Source: Patescibacteria group bacterium (lineage in GTDB: Bacteria > Patescibacteriota > CPR2 > UBA1875 > CAIMLA01). From it: 50,786 nucleotides of DNA. This document shows, piece after piece, positions 43,856 to 50,786 of the stretch (position 1 is the stretch's first letter; every line of letters begins with the position of its first letter). The notes beneath the pieces were generated by a model, which was not told the DNA's origin, did no database searches, and saw only the letters and a program-made list of their open reading frames with translations. The DNA lies in NCBI GenBank assembly GCA_028718325.1, contig JAQUMB010000003.1, positions 1 through 50,786 of the forward strand, read 5' to 3'. A program made the translations under genes and the position numbers.

Positions 43856-45144
43856 TGAAAAAATATTTCAAAAATAGTCTCATATCACTATTTAAAATCC
43901 TTACGTCTTTGTATTTGAAAAAGAATAAAATTGAGGTAATCGCAGTTACAGGGAGCGCTGGGAAAACAACAACAAAAAATACAATTGCTCAACTTCTTGA
44001 AGATAAAATAACATATGTCCCAATGGAAGATTATAATACAGAGATTGGAATTCCTTTAAGTATTTTTAAGGAAAAGCTTCCTGGAAATATTTTTAGTCTA
44101 AAGGCTTGGCTGACAATCCTTTGGCACATGAAACTGAAACTTTTGTTCAAAAAAGCCGATTATCATCGAATCGTCCTAGAGATGGGGGCTGATCATCCCG
44201 GTGATATAAAATATCTGACATCATTTGTCAGACCGAAGATTGCGGTTGTAACGACAGTTTTGCCAGTACATACCGAAAATTTTAATACAGTAGCAGATAT
44301 ATCCACAGAAAAAAGTCAAATACTGACTCGTTTGAGAGAAAAAGACGTCGCGATTTTAAATTATGATGATGACTATGTCAAGGCAATGAAGAATAAAACA
44401 CGCAGTCATATCATTTGGGTCGGACAAAGCAAAAAAGCCGATCTATGGGTGGATAATATTAATCTTTCCTTGACTGGGATGACCTTTGACCTTCATTGGA
44501 AAGGGGAGAACCCTTTAATAAACATGCAATTGATCGCTCCACAACTTTTAATTTCACTTCTATCAGCTCTGGCCGTTTGTCTTTATCTTGGAGAAGATTT
44601 GTCAATTTTGGTCAAAAGGCTAGAGAACATCAGGGCTCAGCCAGGCAGGATGAACCTAATACCCGGTATGAATGGATCGATAATTATTGACGACAGTTAT
44701 AACGCAAATCCAAGCTCAGTAGTGGCCGCACTTGGAGTATTAGATAGTCTCCCGGGACGGAAAATTGCTGTTTTGGGGAACATGAATGAGCTTGGTGGGT
44801 TTGAAAAAGATGGACATATCCAAGTAGGGAAAGAAGCAGCAAAAATTTGTGATATAGTAGTTTTGATCGGTAGTGTTGCCGAAAAATATATCAAGCCTGA
44901 GGTGTTGAAAAAGATAAATAATAGATTTGTTAAATCTTTTGAAACGCCATACCAAGCGGGAGAATATTTGGAGACGATCATTCAAAAGAATGATATTATA
45001 CTTGTTAAAGGTTCACAAAATAAGGTTTTTGCCGAGGAGACGGTGAAAATAATTATGTCCGATCCGGGGGAATCAAGTAGGCTATTGGTTCGACAAACTG
45101 AGTTTTGGCAAAATAAAAAGAAAGAGACTTTTCGTAACAAATAA
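43855..45144 (+). CDS. murF: UDP-MurNAc-pentapeptide synthetase MurF
   Basis: A 429-residue Mur ligase. The P-loop reads VTGSAGKTTTKN (about residues 28-39). EMGADHPGDIKYL, DDSYNANPSSVVAAL and VLGNMNELG are MurF-type blocks, pointing to addition of D-Ala-D-Ala rather than to MurE. The ATG at 43855 is chosen from the TAATG junction; the frame upstream lies inside ftsI. murE, murD, murC and ddl are not in this window. Confidence 0.93.
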   Translation: MKKYFKNSLISLFKILTSLYLKKNKIEVIAVTGSAGKTTTKNTIAQLLEDKITYVPMEDYNTEIGIPLSIFKEKLPGNIFSLKAWLTILWHMKLKLLFKKADYHRIVLEMGADHPGDIKYLTSFVRPKIAVVTTVLPVHTENFNTVADISTEKSQILTRLREKDVAILNYDDDYVKAMKNKTRSHIIWVGQSKKADLWVDNINLSLTGMTFDLHWKGENPLINMQLIAPQLLISLLSALAVCLYLGEDLSILVKRLENIRAQPGRMNLIPGMNGSIIIDDSYNANPSSVVAALGVLDSLPGRKIAVLGNMNELGGFEKDGHIQVGKEAAKICDIVVLIGSVAEKYIKPEVLKKINNRFVKSFETPYQAGEYLETIIQKNDIILVKGSQNKVFAEETVKIIMSDPGESSRLLVRQTEFWQNKKKETFRNK

Positions 45145-45159
45145 GCCCCATGAGGGGGC
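45145..45159 (+). promoter_or_regulatory. Hairpin in the murF-mraY spacer
   Basis: GCCCC-ATGAG-GGGGC starts at the first base after the murF stop. GGGAGAG for mraY follows. It resembles the spacer hairpins of the ribosomal operon and has no T tract. Confidence 0.5.
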
Positions 45160-45176
45160 ACAAAGGGAGAGAATGT

Positions 45177-46232
45177 ATGGCTATTCAATCAATTGTTATT
45201 AACGAAGTAGTAATTACGCCACTACTGACAAAATTATTTGCTTATTCAGCTTTTACATTTATTCTAGCAATGATTTTAACTCCGTTGTTTACTTATTTTG
45301 CATACAAATATCAGTGGTGGAAGAAGATTCGTGACACAGCCTGGATCGGTGGCGAGAAAGAAAAAGCACCAGTTTATCACAAACTGCATGCGGCAAAACA
45401 TCGTCGAAATATTCCAACTATGGCAGGAGCAGTCATTTGGGGATCAGTCGCTATTATGACTCTTCTCTTTAACCTTGACCGGGCGCAGACCTGGCTACCT
45501 CTCTTTACTCTTCTTTCGGTTGGCTTGTTGGGTTTGGCTGACGATTACATAAATATTCGTTCAACTGGTGGTTTAGCTGGGATGAGATCTAAAATCAAAA
45601 TGACATGGTTGCTCCTTTTTGCTTCGATCGGCGCCTGGTGGTTTTACGGAAAACTTGGTTGGAATATAATCCACATTCCGGCTTGGGGAGATTTGACTAT
45701 CGGCTGGCTTTATATTCCGCTTTTTATTTTTATATTTGTTGCTACAGCCAATGCAGTAAACATAACAGATGGTCTTGATGGCCTGGCAGGTGGGCTTCTG
45801 TCCATCGCTTTTGGTGCTTATGCATTTGTCTCATTCTTTCAGGGAAACTATGGTTTAGCAATATTCTGTGGTTGTGTAGCAGGTGCAACACTAGCCTATA
45901 CTTGGTTTAATATATTTCCAGCGCGATTTTTTATGGGAGATACTGGAGCTGTTGCTCTGGGCGCAACGTTGGGAGTAGTCGCCTTACTAACAAATACAGT
46001 TCTGGTATTACCATTGATCGGTGTGGTTTTTGTTGCAGAGACTCTCTCGGTAATCTTGCAGTTGATCTCAAAAAAGCTCAGACACGGCAAAAAAATATTT
46101 TTGTCCGCACCAATCCATCATCATTTTGAAGCAAAGGGCTGGCCTGAATCTAAAGTGACGATGCGTTTTTGGGTTATCGGAGCAATCTTTGCAGTTACGG
46201 GGATTGCAGTTGCCTTAATAGGGAGGGGCTGA
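45177..46232 (+). CDS. mraY: Phospho-N-acetylmuramoyl-pentapeptide transferase MraY
   Basis: A 351-residue membrane enzyme with about ten helices that makes lipid I. Catalytic aspartates lie in GLADDYINI, NITDGLDGLAGG and FFMGDTGAVALG. The HHHFE motif is in PIHHHFEAKGW. ATG at 45177 is preceded by GGGAGAG; an ATG at 45173 is out of frame. It acts before MurG. Confidence 0.97.
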   Translation: MAIQSIVINEVVITPLLTKLFAYSAFTFILAMILTPLFTYFAYKYQWWKKIRDTAWIGGEKEKAPVYHKLHAAKHRRNIPTMAGAVIWGSVAIMTLLFNLDRAQTWLPLFTLLSVGLLGLADDYINIRSTGGLAGMRSKIKMTWLLLFASIGAWWFYGKLGWNIIHIPAWGDLTIGWLYIPLFIFIFVATANAVNITDGLDGLAGGLLSIAFGAYAFVSFFQGNYGLAIFCGCVAGATLAYTWFNIFPARFFMGDTGAVALGATLGVVALLTNTVLVLPLIGVVFVAETLSVILQLISKKLRHGKKIFLSAPIHHHFEAKGWPESKVTMRFWVIGAIFAVTGIAVALIGRG

Positions 46233-46239
46233 TAAAATA

Positions 46240-47448
46240 ATGGCCTTATCGAGAAGTGCTAGGAAAGCATCTGCAAAAAGTGGCTTGGGTAATCCTGATT
46301 ATATTTTGACGATCGTGATTGCTCTCTTGATTATTTTTGGACTAATCATGATTTCTTCCGCGTCAGTCGTTCTTGGTCGCAATGACGCTGGTAATCCGAA
46401 TTATTATTTTTTCACCCAGCTAAAGTGGGTTGCGATAGGAGTGGTGATACTCATAGCTGGTTATAAAATAGATTATCGTTTTTGGCGAAAAATTGCTCCG
46501 ATCTTGATGTTGCTGACTATTATTGTTTTAATAGCAGTTTTTTTACCTGGGATCGGGATCAATCGTAATGGTGCTAGCAGATGGGTTAATCTTGGTTTTA
46601 CCGCATTCCAGCCGTCAGAACTTGCTAAACTATCCTTGATTGTTTATCTGTCTGCTTGGTTTGAAAATAAAGGGAACGAGGTAAAAAAGTGGACAACAAG
46701 TACAATTCCCTTTGTTTTGATAATACTAGTCATTGGTGGTTTAGTTATGAAACAACCAGATATGGGGACAACGGTAATTTTGTCTTTAGTTGCTGGAGTA
46801 ATGTATATTGTGGCTGGAGCTAGGATGTCACATATCTTTATTATGGCTGGTCTAGCGATTAGTTTGGGTTGGTATCTAATCAAAACCTCTGCCTACAGAA
46901 TGAGTCGTTTCATGATTTTCCTAAACCCAGAGTCTGATAGTAGTGGCCAAGGCTATCACGTCAACCAGGCTTTGCTGGCTATTGGCTCTGGAGGATTAGC
47001 TGGGCTTGGTTTTGGCAAATCCCGACAGAAATTCAGTTACCTCCCCGAAGCGGCGACTGATTCAATCTTCGCCGTTATCTCCGAGGAATTGGGCATTATT
47101 GGAGCAGGCTTTACGATTACCCTAATTACGATTTTTGGTTATCGTGGGTATAAGATAGCACGTGAAGCTCCAGACGTTTTCGCAAGATTGATGGCAGTTG
47201 GGATTACGACCTGGATCGTTGGCCAATCATTGATTAATATTATGGCCATTCTCTCGATGATGCCGCTAACGGGAGTTCCCTTGCCATTTATCAGCTATGG
47301 TGGTTCATCCATAGTTATGCTCATGCTCGCTTGTGGTATACTTTTAAATATCAGTAAACACACACAGAAAGGAGAGGCAAGTGCGCATAATAGTCTCTGG
47401 TGGAGGAACTGGTGGACATATATCCCCGGTTTTGGCAGTAGTCAATGA
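46240..47448 (+). CDS. ftsW: Peptidoglycan glycosyltransferase FtsW
   Basis: A 402-residue SEDS-family membrane protein. NGASRWVNLGFTAFQPSELAKL and KQPDMGTTVIL are diagnostic, and PLPFISYGGSSIVMLMLACG lies near the end. It polymerises septal glycan strands with FtsI. Its last 68 bases overlap the murG start in another frame. Confidence 0.96.
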   Translation: MALSRSARKASAKSGLGNPDYILTIVIALLIIFGLIMISSASVVLGRNDAGNPNYYFFTQLKWVAIGVVILIAGYKIDYRFWRKIAPILMLLTIIVLIAVFLPGIGINRNGASRWVNLGFTAFQPSELAKLSLIVYLSAWFENKGNEVKKWTTSTIPFVLIILVIGGLVMKQPDMGTTVILSLVAGVMYIVAGARMSHIFIMAGLAISLGWYLIKTSAYRMSRFMIFLNPESDSSGQGYHVNQALLAIGSGGLAGLGFGKSRQKFSYLPEAATDSIFAVISEELGIIGAGFTITLITIFGYRGYKIAREAPDVFARLMAVGITTWIVGQSLINIMAILSMMPLTGVPLPFISYGGSSIVMLMLACGILLNISKHTQKGEASAHNSLWWRNWWTYIPGFGSSQ

Positions 47449-48550
47449 ACTAGAAAAATATGATCAATCGATTGAGATTTTATATATTGGCTCAAAAGAT
47501 AGTTTGGAAAGCAAGATTGTTCCACAAACTGGCATCGGCTACAAAGCGATTTCATGTGGAAAATTTAGACGATATCATCGTAATAATTTATTAAATATAG
47601 TTGATCCGTCAACTCTATTTAAAAATTCAAAAGACTTGTTCAACTACCGTAAAGGAATTAGTGAATCGAAAAAAATTATTGAAGATTTTGATCCGGAAAT
47701 AATTTTCACTAAAGGAGGATATGTTAGTCTGCCAGTTGGCAAGGCCGCAGTCAGTTTAGGCTATCCCTTAGTCATTCATGAATCTGACAGTATCATAGGT
47801 CTGTCTAATCGTCTTTTGGCAAAAAAAGCTGACCGAGTTTGTGTTGCTTATCCAGTCGAAAATTATAAGAATGAGCAATTGAATAATTTAATTTATACAG
47901 GAAACCCGATAAGGGAAGATATATACGATGGAAACAGAAAAAGGGGGATAGAGGAATTTGGTCTTTCGGAAAAATTACCGACCATTATGATAATCGGCGG
48001 GAGCCAAGGTGCTTTGGCCATCAATCAGCTGATCTCAGAAGTCTTGACAGTTTTATTAGCGAAATATCAGATAATTCATGTTTCAGGGGAGAGAGACTAT
48101 GATTGGCTTTTATATAAATCTCAACAACTAGACAAAAGTCTAGCAAAAAACTACCATTTACATAATTTTCTATCAAGCAGCTTGAAGGATGCTTATGCGG
48201 TTAGCGACCTTGTAATCTCAAGGGCGGGAAACAATGTTATTGCCGAGTTGGCAGCATTGGCAAAACCGACAATATTGATTCCTCTCTCAACATCAGCCAA
48301 TGATCACCAATTGGTTAATGCTCAAATTTTGTCACAGGCGGGAGCAGCTGTCCTGATGCTTCAAGAACATTTAAGCTCCAAGAAACTTTCCAGACAGATT
48401 GATATATTGTTTGAAAGGCCTGATGAGTTGGAGTCAATGGCTAAAAATATCGAAAAGTTTGCCAAGAAAGATGCTGCAGAAGCGGTGGCAAAAGAAATCA
48501 TTAATTTGGCCAAAGAATATCAAAAAAATGAAATTCAGAGCAAGGAGTAG
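47381..48550 (+). CDS. murG: UDP-GlcNAc transferase MurG
   Basis: A 389-residue glycosyltransferase that makes lipid II. MRIIVSGGGTGGHISPVLAV at the start, KGGYVSLPVGKAA, IHESDS, IIGGSQGALAINQL and SRAGNNVIAELAAL are diagnostic. It starts at GTG with AAAGGAG six bases upstream, deep inside ftsW. The start is well supported because GGGTGGH follows at the right distance. Confidence 0.97.
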   Translation: MRIIVSGGGTGGHISPVLAVVNELEKYDQSIEILYIGSKDSLESKIVPQTGIGYKAISCGKFRRYHRNNLLNIVDPSTLFKNSKDLFNYRKGISESKKIIEDFDPEIIFTKGGYVSLPVGKAAVSLGYPLVIHESDSIIGLSNRLLAKKADRVCVAYPVENYKNEQLNNLIYTGNPIREDIYDGNRKRGIEEFGLSEKLPTIMIIGGSQGALAINQLISEVLTVLLAKYQIIHVSGERDYDWLLYKSQQLDKSLAKNYHLHNFLSSSLKDAYAVSDLVISRAGNNVIAELAALAKPTILIPLSTSANDHQLVNAQILSQAGAAVLMLQEHLSSKKLSRQIDILFERPDELESMAKNIEKFAKKDAAEAVAKEIINLAKEYQKNEIQSKE

Positions 48551-48569
48551 ACAAACCAGACAAGGAAAA

Positions 48570-49358
48570 ATGAATCGTGGAGGGTTCAAACAGCCTTCTA
48601 TCTATTCTAGAACTCAACAAGATCCGGAAAAAAGGGATTATAAGAAAGGAGTTTTGGGCTTTATCCTTGTGATATTAATCCTCATAGCTGTCTATATTTT
48701 GTTTTTTTCATCACTATTTAGAATAAATAAGGTCGAATTGAATCAAATAAGATATCAGGACAAAACAGCAATCGACAAGACTATTTTTGATTATAAAAAT
48801 AAGTTTATCCTGAATCGAAATTTATTATTTATTTCTTCTGGAACACTAAAAAAGAAGCTCTTATCCTTGCCGGGGGTGAAGAACGCAACGGTAATAAAAA
48901 AATATCCAAATACATTAATTGTTCAGGTTGAAGAAAGGTCTCCTGCTTTTGTCTGGCAAGTTTTAGATCACAAATATCTGGTGGACGAATCAGGAATGAT
49001 CTGGGCAGTTTATGAAGACAAATTCGTTGATTTTCCGGTGGTAGTAGATGATAAAAATGTTCCAACGGAAATCGGCAAGAAGCCAGTCCCGGCAAGCTTT
49101 AGTCACTTCGTCTTGGGACTAAAAAGCGATTTTCAGGAGATTACCGGTGTCAAATATGTCGGTATGGAGGTTGTCGATACAACAAATGAATTAAAGGTTC
49201 GTTCAGGCGCTGGTTGGTATGCATATTTTGATACCACGAGAAACGCTAAGACTGAATTAGCAAATTTGAATAGAATTTTGGATGAAGTTAAGAAAACGAA
49301 AAATAAAAAGTTAGAATATGTCGATCTTCGAATAGAGGATAAGATATTTTATAAATAA
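48570..49358 (+). CDS. ftsQ: Cell division protein FtsQ
   Basis: A 262-residue protein with a short basic N-terminus, one membrane helix (about 25-45) and a POTRA domain beginning FRINKVELN, which includes LPGVKNATVIKKYPNTLIVQVEER. It links FtsL and the septal synthases. The start is uncertain: ATG 48570 has AAGGA very close by, while ATG 48528 has none. It is the last dcw gene; ftsA and ftsZ do not follow. Confidence 0.88.
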   Translation: MNRGGFKQPSIYSRTQQDPEKRDYKKGVLGFILVILILIAVYILFFSSLFRINKVELNQIRYQDKTAIDKTIFDYKNKFILNRNLLFISSGTLKKKLLSLPGVKNATVIKKYPNTLIVQVEERSPAFVWQVLDHKYLVDESGMIWAVYEDKFVDFPVVVDDKNVPTEIGKKPVPASFSHFVLGLKSDFQEITGVKYVGMEVVDTTNELKVRSGAGWYAYFDTTRNAKTELANLNRILDEVKKTKNKKLEYVDLRIEDKIFYK

Positions 49359-49371
49359 GACATAAAGGTTG

Positions 49372-49402
49372 AACGCCCCGGTTGGATACCAACCGGGGCG
49401 TT
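49372..49402. terminator. Strong bidirectional terminator
   Basis: AACGCCCCGGTTGG (49372-49385), ATA, CCAACCGGGGCGTT (49389-49402), 14 perfect pairs, then ATTTATT. It serves ftsQ on the plus strand and the small gene at 49405 on the minus strand. Confidence 0.9.
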
Positions 49403-49404
49403 AT

Positions 49405-49548
49405 TTATTGTGACCAGGATCTCTCAGCCCAGAAGCGGATGTCCTCGAAGTCCTGGCGAGGACGATCCAACTTCTCTATGGCCCAAAAGATGATCTTGCA
49501 GGTCCAGAGCAGGGCTTGCAGACGACACGATACGTCAAGATCCGACAT
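49405..49548 (-). CDS. Small uncharacterised protein, 47 residues
   Basis: On the minus strand an ATG at 49548 follows GAGAGGAA. The product begins MSDLDVSCRLQALLWTCK and ends AERSWSQ, with four Trp and two Cys in 47 residues. It ends next to the shared terminator. Base composition is richer in G+C than the flanking dcw genes. I know no matching family. Confidence 0.5.
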   Translation of the reverse strand: MSDLDVSCRLQALLWTCKIIFWAIEKLDRPRQDFEDIRFWAERSWSQ

Positions 49549-49568
49549 GAGCAAATTCCTCTCTCGTG

Positions 49569-49796
49569 TCATTGAGCCTTTTTGTAAGTGCGATGAGAAG
49601 TAACGTGAAATCCGTTACCCCAGGTACAACGATAAACACCCTGATCGTTGTGAGACTTGGGTCTTCTCTTTGCCCTTGATCTTGACTTTCTTTTGCCTCC
49701 CTTCAGCTTCATGTTGCTGAGAGCTCGGTACCCATCGGCGTAAGTGGGATAAACGTACTTGCAACATCTAGAGCACCAAGCTAAGCCGTTGGACAT
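49569..49796 (-). CDS. Small Cys/His-rich basic protein, probable zinc ribbon
   Basis: A 75-residue protein. WCSRCCKYVYP gives a C-x2-C pair near the N-terminus, and YRCTWGNGFHVTSHRTYK gives a Cys followed by two His. The middle is very basic (KGGKRKSRSRAKRRPK). Such proteins with a 'YRC...HVTS' end occur as small phage- or plasmid-like zinc proteins. The ATG follows GGGGGG; a GTG two codons earlier is the alternative. It is co-oriented with the 47-residue gene 20 bases on. Confidence 0.6.
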   Translation of the reverse strand: MSNGLAWCSRCCKYVYPTYADGYRALSNMKLKGGKRKSRSRAKRRPKSHNDQGVYRCTWGNGFHVTSHRTYKKAQ

Positions 49797-49834
49797 TGTC
49801 ACCCCCCGTCTCGCATTTACTTATGTAAAGAACT

Positions 49835-49886
49835 TTGGTTAAACCAACCTTCGTACTACGATAACACAAAAAAGAATAATAGTCAA
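49835..49886 (-). promoter_or_regulatory. Promoter and palindrome upstream of the small minus-strand genes
   Basis: On the minus strand TTGACT (49886-49881), 17 bases, TATCGT (49863-49858). A perfect 13-base inverted repeat TTGGTTAAACCAA (49835-49847) lies a few bases after the expected start, in the position of an operator or 5' hairpin. Confidence 0.55.
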
Positions 49887-49909
49887 TATCTAAAACAAAC
49901 AACAGATAG

Positions 49910-50320
49910 TTAAAGCAATTTTATTATCTCATTTATATTTTCTATCTTAATATTTTTTTTGTTAACTTCTAAAATTTTTCCTGGTAGTTTGGTATAAGCG
50001 ACTTTGTCACGAATATTTTTGGGAATAGTACAGTATACCCGTTGGCTTTCTGCCTTTTCATTCGGGATAAAACCGACGGACACAGCTATGACTTGTTTGC
50101 CAAATAGCCTAGACCAGTTTTTTGTTAAATACTTAGCCAAAGGCATTTGTCCCGCATACGTACCGGACATAATAATAAAAGTTTCATATTTTTCAAAATC
50201 ATTTTCAGAAAAATCGTTAAAAGTAAATTCATCAGCATTTAAAGACTCTGTCAACCAGTCTGCATATTGCTTAGTCGTGCCCAAATATGATTTATAGATA
50301 ATGACGATTCTTTTCTTCAT
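49910..50320 (-). CDS. Flavodoxin-like protein (HemG/flavodoxin_5 type)
   Basis: A 136-residue minus-strand protein. MKKRIVIIYKSYLGTTKQYADWL gives a flavodoxin start with the FMN phosphate loop (SYLGTTK). FIIMSGTYAGQMPLAKYL and AVSVGF follow as in short flavodoxins and HemG-like oxidoreductases. It would carry electrons via FMN; partners are unknown. Its transcript appears leaderless, since the -10 lies only 6 bases before the ATG. Confidence 0.8.
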   Translation of the reverse strand: MKKRIVIIYKSYLGTTKQYADWLTESLNADEFTFNDFSENDFEKYETFIIMSGTYAGQMPLAKYLTKNWSRLFGKQVIAVSVGFIPNEKAESQRVYCTIPKNIRDKVAYTKLPGKILEVNKKNIKIENINEIIKLL

Positions 50321-50332
50321 GATATAATTATA
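50320..50332. promoter_or_regulatory. Overlapping divergent promoters
   Basis: Plus strand: TGATATAAT ending at 50328. Minus strand: TATAAT spanning 50332-50327. The two -10 hexamers share two bases, so both cannot be occupied at once. Confidence 0.6.
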
Positions 50333-50372
50333 AAGTAAAATTCAAAGTTTTGTTTCAAAAGAAAGGAAAGGA

Positions 50373-50651
50373 ATGAATGAGCAGCAAGTCAATATAAAGA
50401 TGGACGATCAGGTAGCAAAAGGGAGCTACGTAAACAATCTATTAGTCTCACATACAAAAGATGAGTTTATAATGGATTTTATCAGTCTTTTTGCTCCACA
50501 AGGATCAGTTGTAGCCCGAATATTTACAACTCCCGGCCACATGAAAAGAATTAACAACGCATTAACCGAAAATATAGAAAATTATGAGAAACAATTCGGA
50601 AAAATTGACGAATCCGATCTGCCAGAACAAAAAATAGGTTTCAAGAAATAA
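50373..50651 (+). CDS. DUF3467 domain protein
   Basis: A 92-residue protein matching DUF3467: VAKGSYVNNLLVSHTKDEFIMDF, ARIFTTPGHMKRINNALTENIENYEKQFG. The family is small, found across bacteria and some archaea, and has no firmly known role. AAAGGAAAGG precedes the ATG. It faces away from the flavodoxin-like gene and leads a transcript with the next, cut-off gene. Confidence 0.85.
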   Translation: MNEQQVNIKMDDQVAKGSYVNNLLVSHTKDEFIMDFISLFAPQGSVVARIFTTPGHMKRINNALTENIENYEKQFGKIDESDLPEQKIGFKK

Positions 50652-50678
50652 AATAATAATAAAAATATGGAGGAAGAA

Positions 50679-50786
50679 ATGTTTAGTAAAAAGAAGATAC
50701 TTTATCTGGTTCTCTGGGTAATCGCTAGCATACTTTTGGCTATTCTGGCAGCAGGCATAATTGAACTAATCTCTTACAGTCTAGTT
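50679..50786 (+). CDS. Partial membrane protein (cut by window end)
   Basis: Thirty-six codons remain open to the last base. MFSKKKILYLVLWVIASILLAILAAGIIELISY gives a short basic start and one strong membrane helix. GGAGGAAG precedes the ATG. The rest of the gene is outside the window, so no function is proposed. Confidence 0.65.
   Translation, partial: MFSKKKILYLVLWVIASILLAILAAGIIELISYSLV

Noticed and set aside
1-50786. CRISPR arrays, insertion sequences, prophage or integrases.
   Set aside because: No regularly spaced repeats, transposase-like or integrase-like proteins or terminal inverted repeats with target duplications were seen.
1-50786. TGA recoding to glycine as in SR1/Gracilibacteria.
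   Set aside because: TGA ends rpoB, holB, yaaT, rpmC-rpsQ style junctions and others in register with normal protein ends, and no in-frame TGA is needed in any conserved gene.

Overview
The window (50,786 bases) is a dense stretch of bacterial core genes. It most resembles the Candidate Phyla Radiation (Patescibacteria). That placement is an inference from four things. rpmD (L30) is absent between rpsE and rplO. adk and map are missing between secY and infA. DNA is AT-rich, with many lysine-rich tails on ribosomal proteins. Accessory genes are small and compact. TGA is used as an ordinary stop (rpoB, holB and yaaT all end in TGA), so the TGA-glycine code of SR1 and Gracilibacteria does not apply. 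No CRISPR array, insertion sequence, integrase, prophage or ribosomal RNA gene was seen, and no gap longer than about 300 bases lacks a feature.

Layout. 1-2,115: a ComEA-like DNA-binding protein, a more GC-rich B12/radical-SAM enzyme with its own terminator, and tRNA-Leu. 2,116-4,995: thioredoxin, trigger factor, a nucleoside-deoxyribosyltransferase-like protein and ClpP. 5,010-17,343: rpoB-rpoC-rpsL-rpsG-fusA-tuf-rpsJ, ended by a terminator. 17,358-27,303: a second promoter and the fused S10/spc cluster rplC to secY. 27,311-31,571: infA-rpmJ-rpsM-rpsK-rpsD-rpoA-rplQ-rplM-rpsI, then a terminator. 31,574-36,346: an RCK membrane protein whose K+ filter is degenerate, a pseudouridine synthase, holB-yaaT and a TPR protein with two small genes. 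36,346-37,188 (minus strand): tRNA-Thr, tRNA-Tyr, tRNA-Thr, rpmG and tRNA-Trp, with two decayed tRNA halves. 37,214-39,991: a NUDIX hydrolase, then secE-nusG-rplK-rplA. 40,029-49,402: the division and cell-wall (dcw) cluster mraZ-rsmH-ftsL-ftsI-murF-mraY-ftsW-murG-ftsQ. 49,405-50,786: two small minus-strand genes, a flavodoxin-like gene divergent from a DUF3467 gene, and a cut-off membrane gene.

Together the genes cover transcription (RpoA, RpoB, RpoC, NusG), translation (most ribosomal proteins, IF-1, EF-G, EF-Tu), protein export and quality control (SecY, SecE, trigger factor, ClpP) and septal peptidoglycan synthesis (MraY, MurF, MurG, FtsW, FtsI, FtsL, FtsQ).

The least expected content is RNA-level control. 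The mraZ-rsmH spacer can form an H-type pseudoknot whose second helix covers the rsmH Shine-Dalgarno sequence, which looks like a candidate riboswitch or translational switch. The leaders of rplK and rplA each carry a separate mimic of the 23S rRNA L1-binding site. The mraZ promoter has five GTGG boxes at an exact 10-base period. The rpoB leader is long and structured. Many spacers inside operons carry a small hairpin between the stop codon and the next Shine-Dalgarno sequence. EF-G has Asn instead of Asp in its NKxD guanine-specificity motif.
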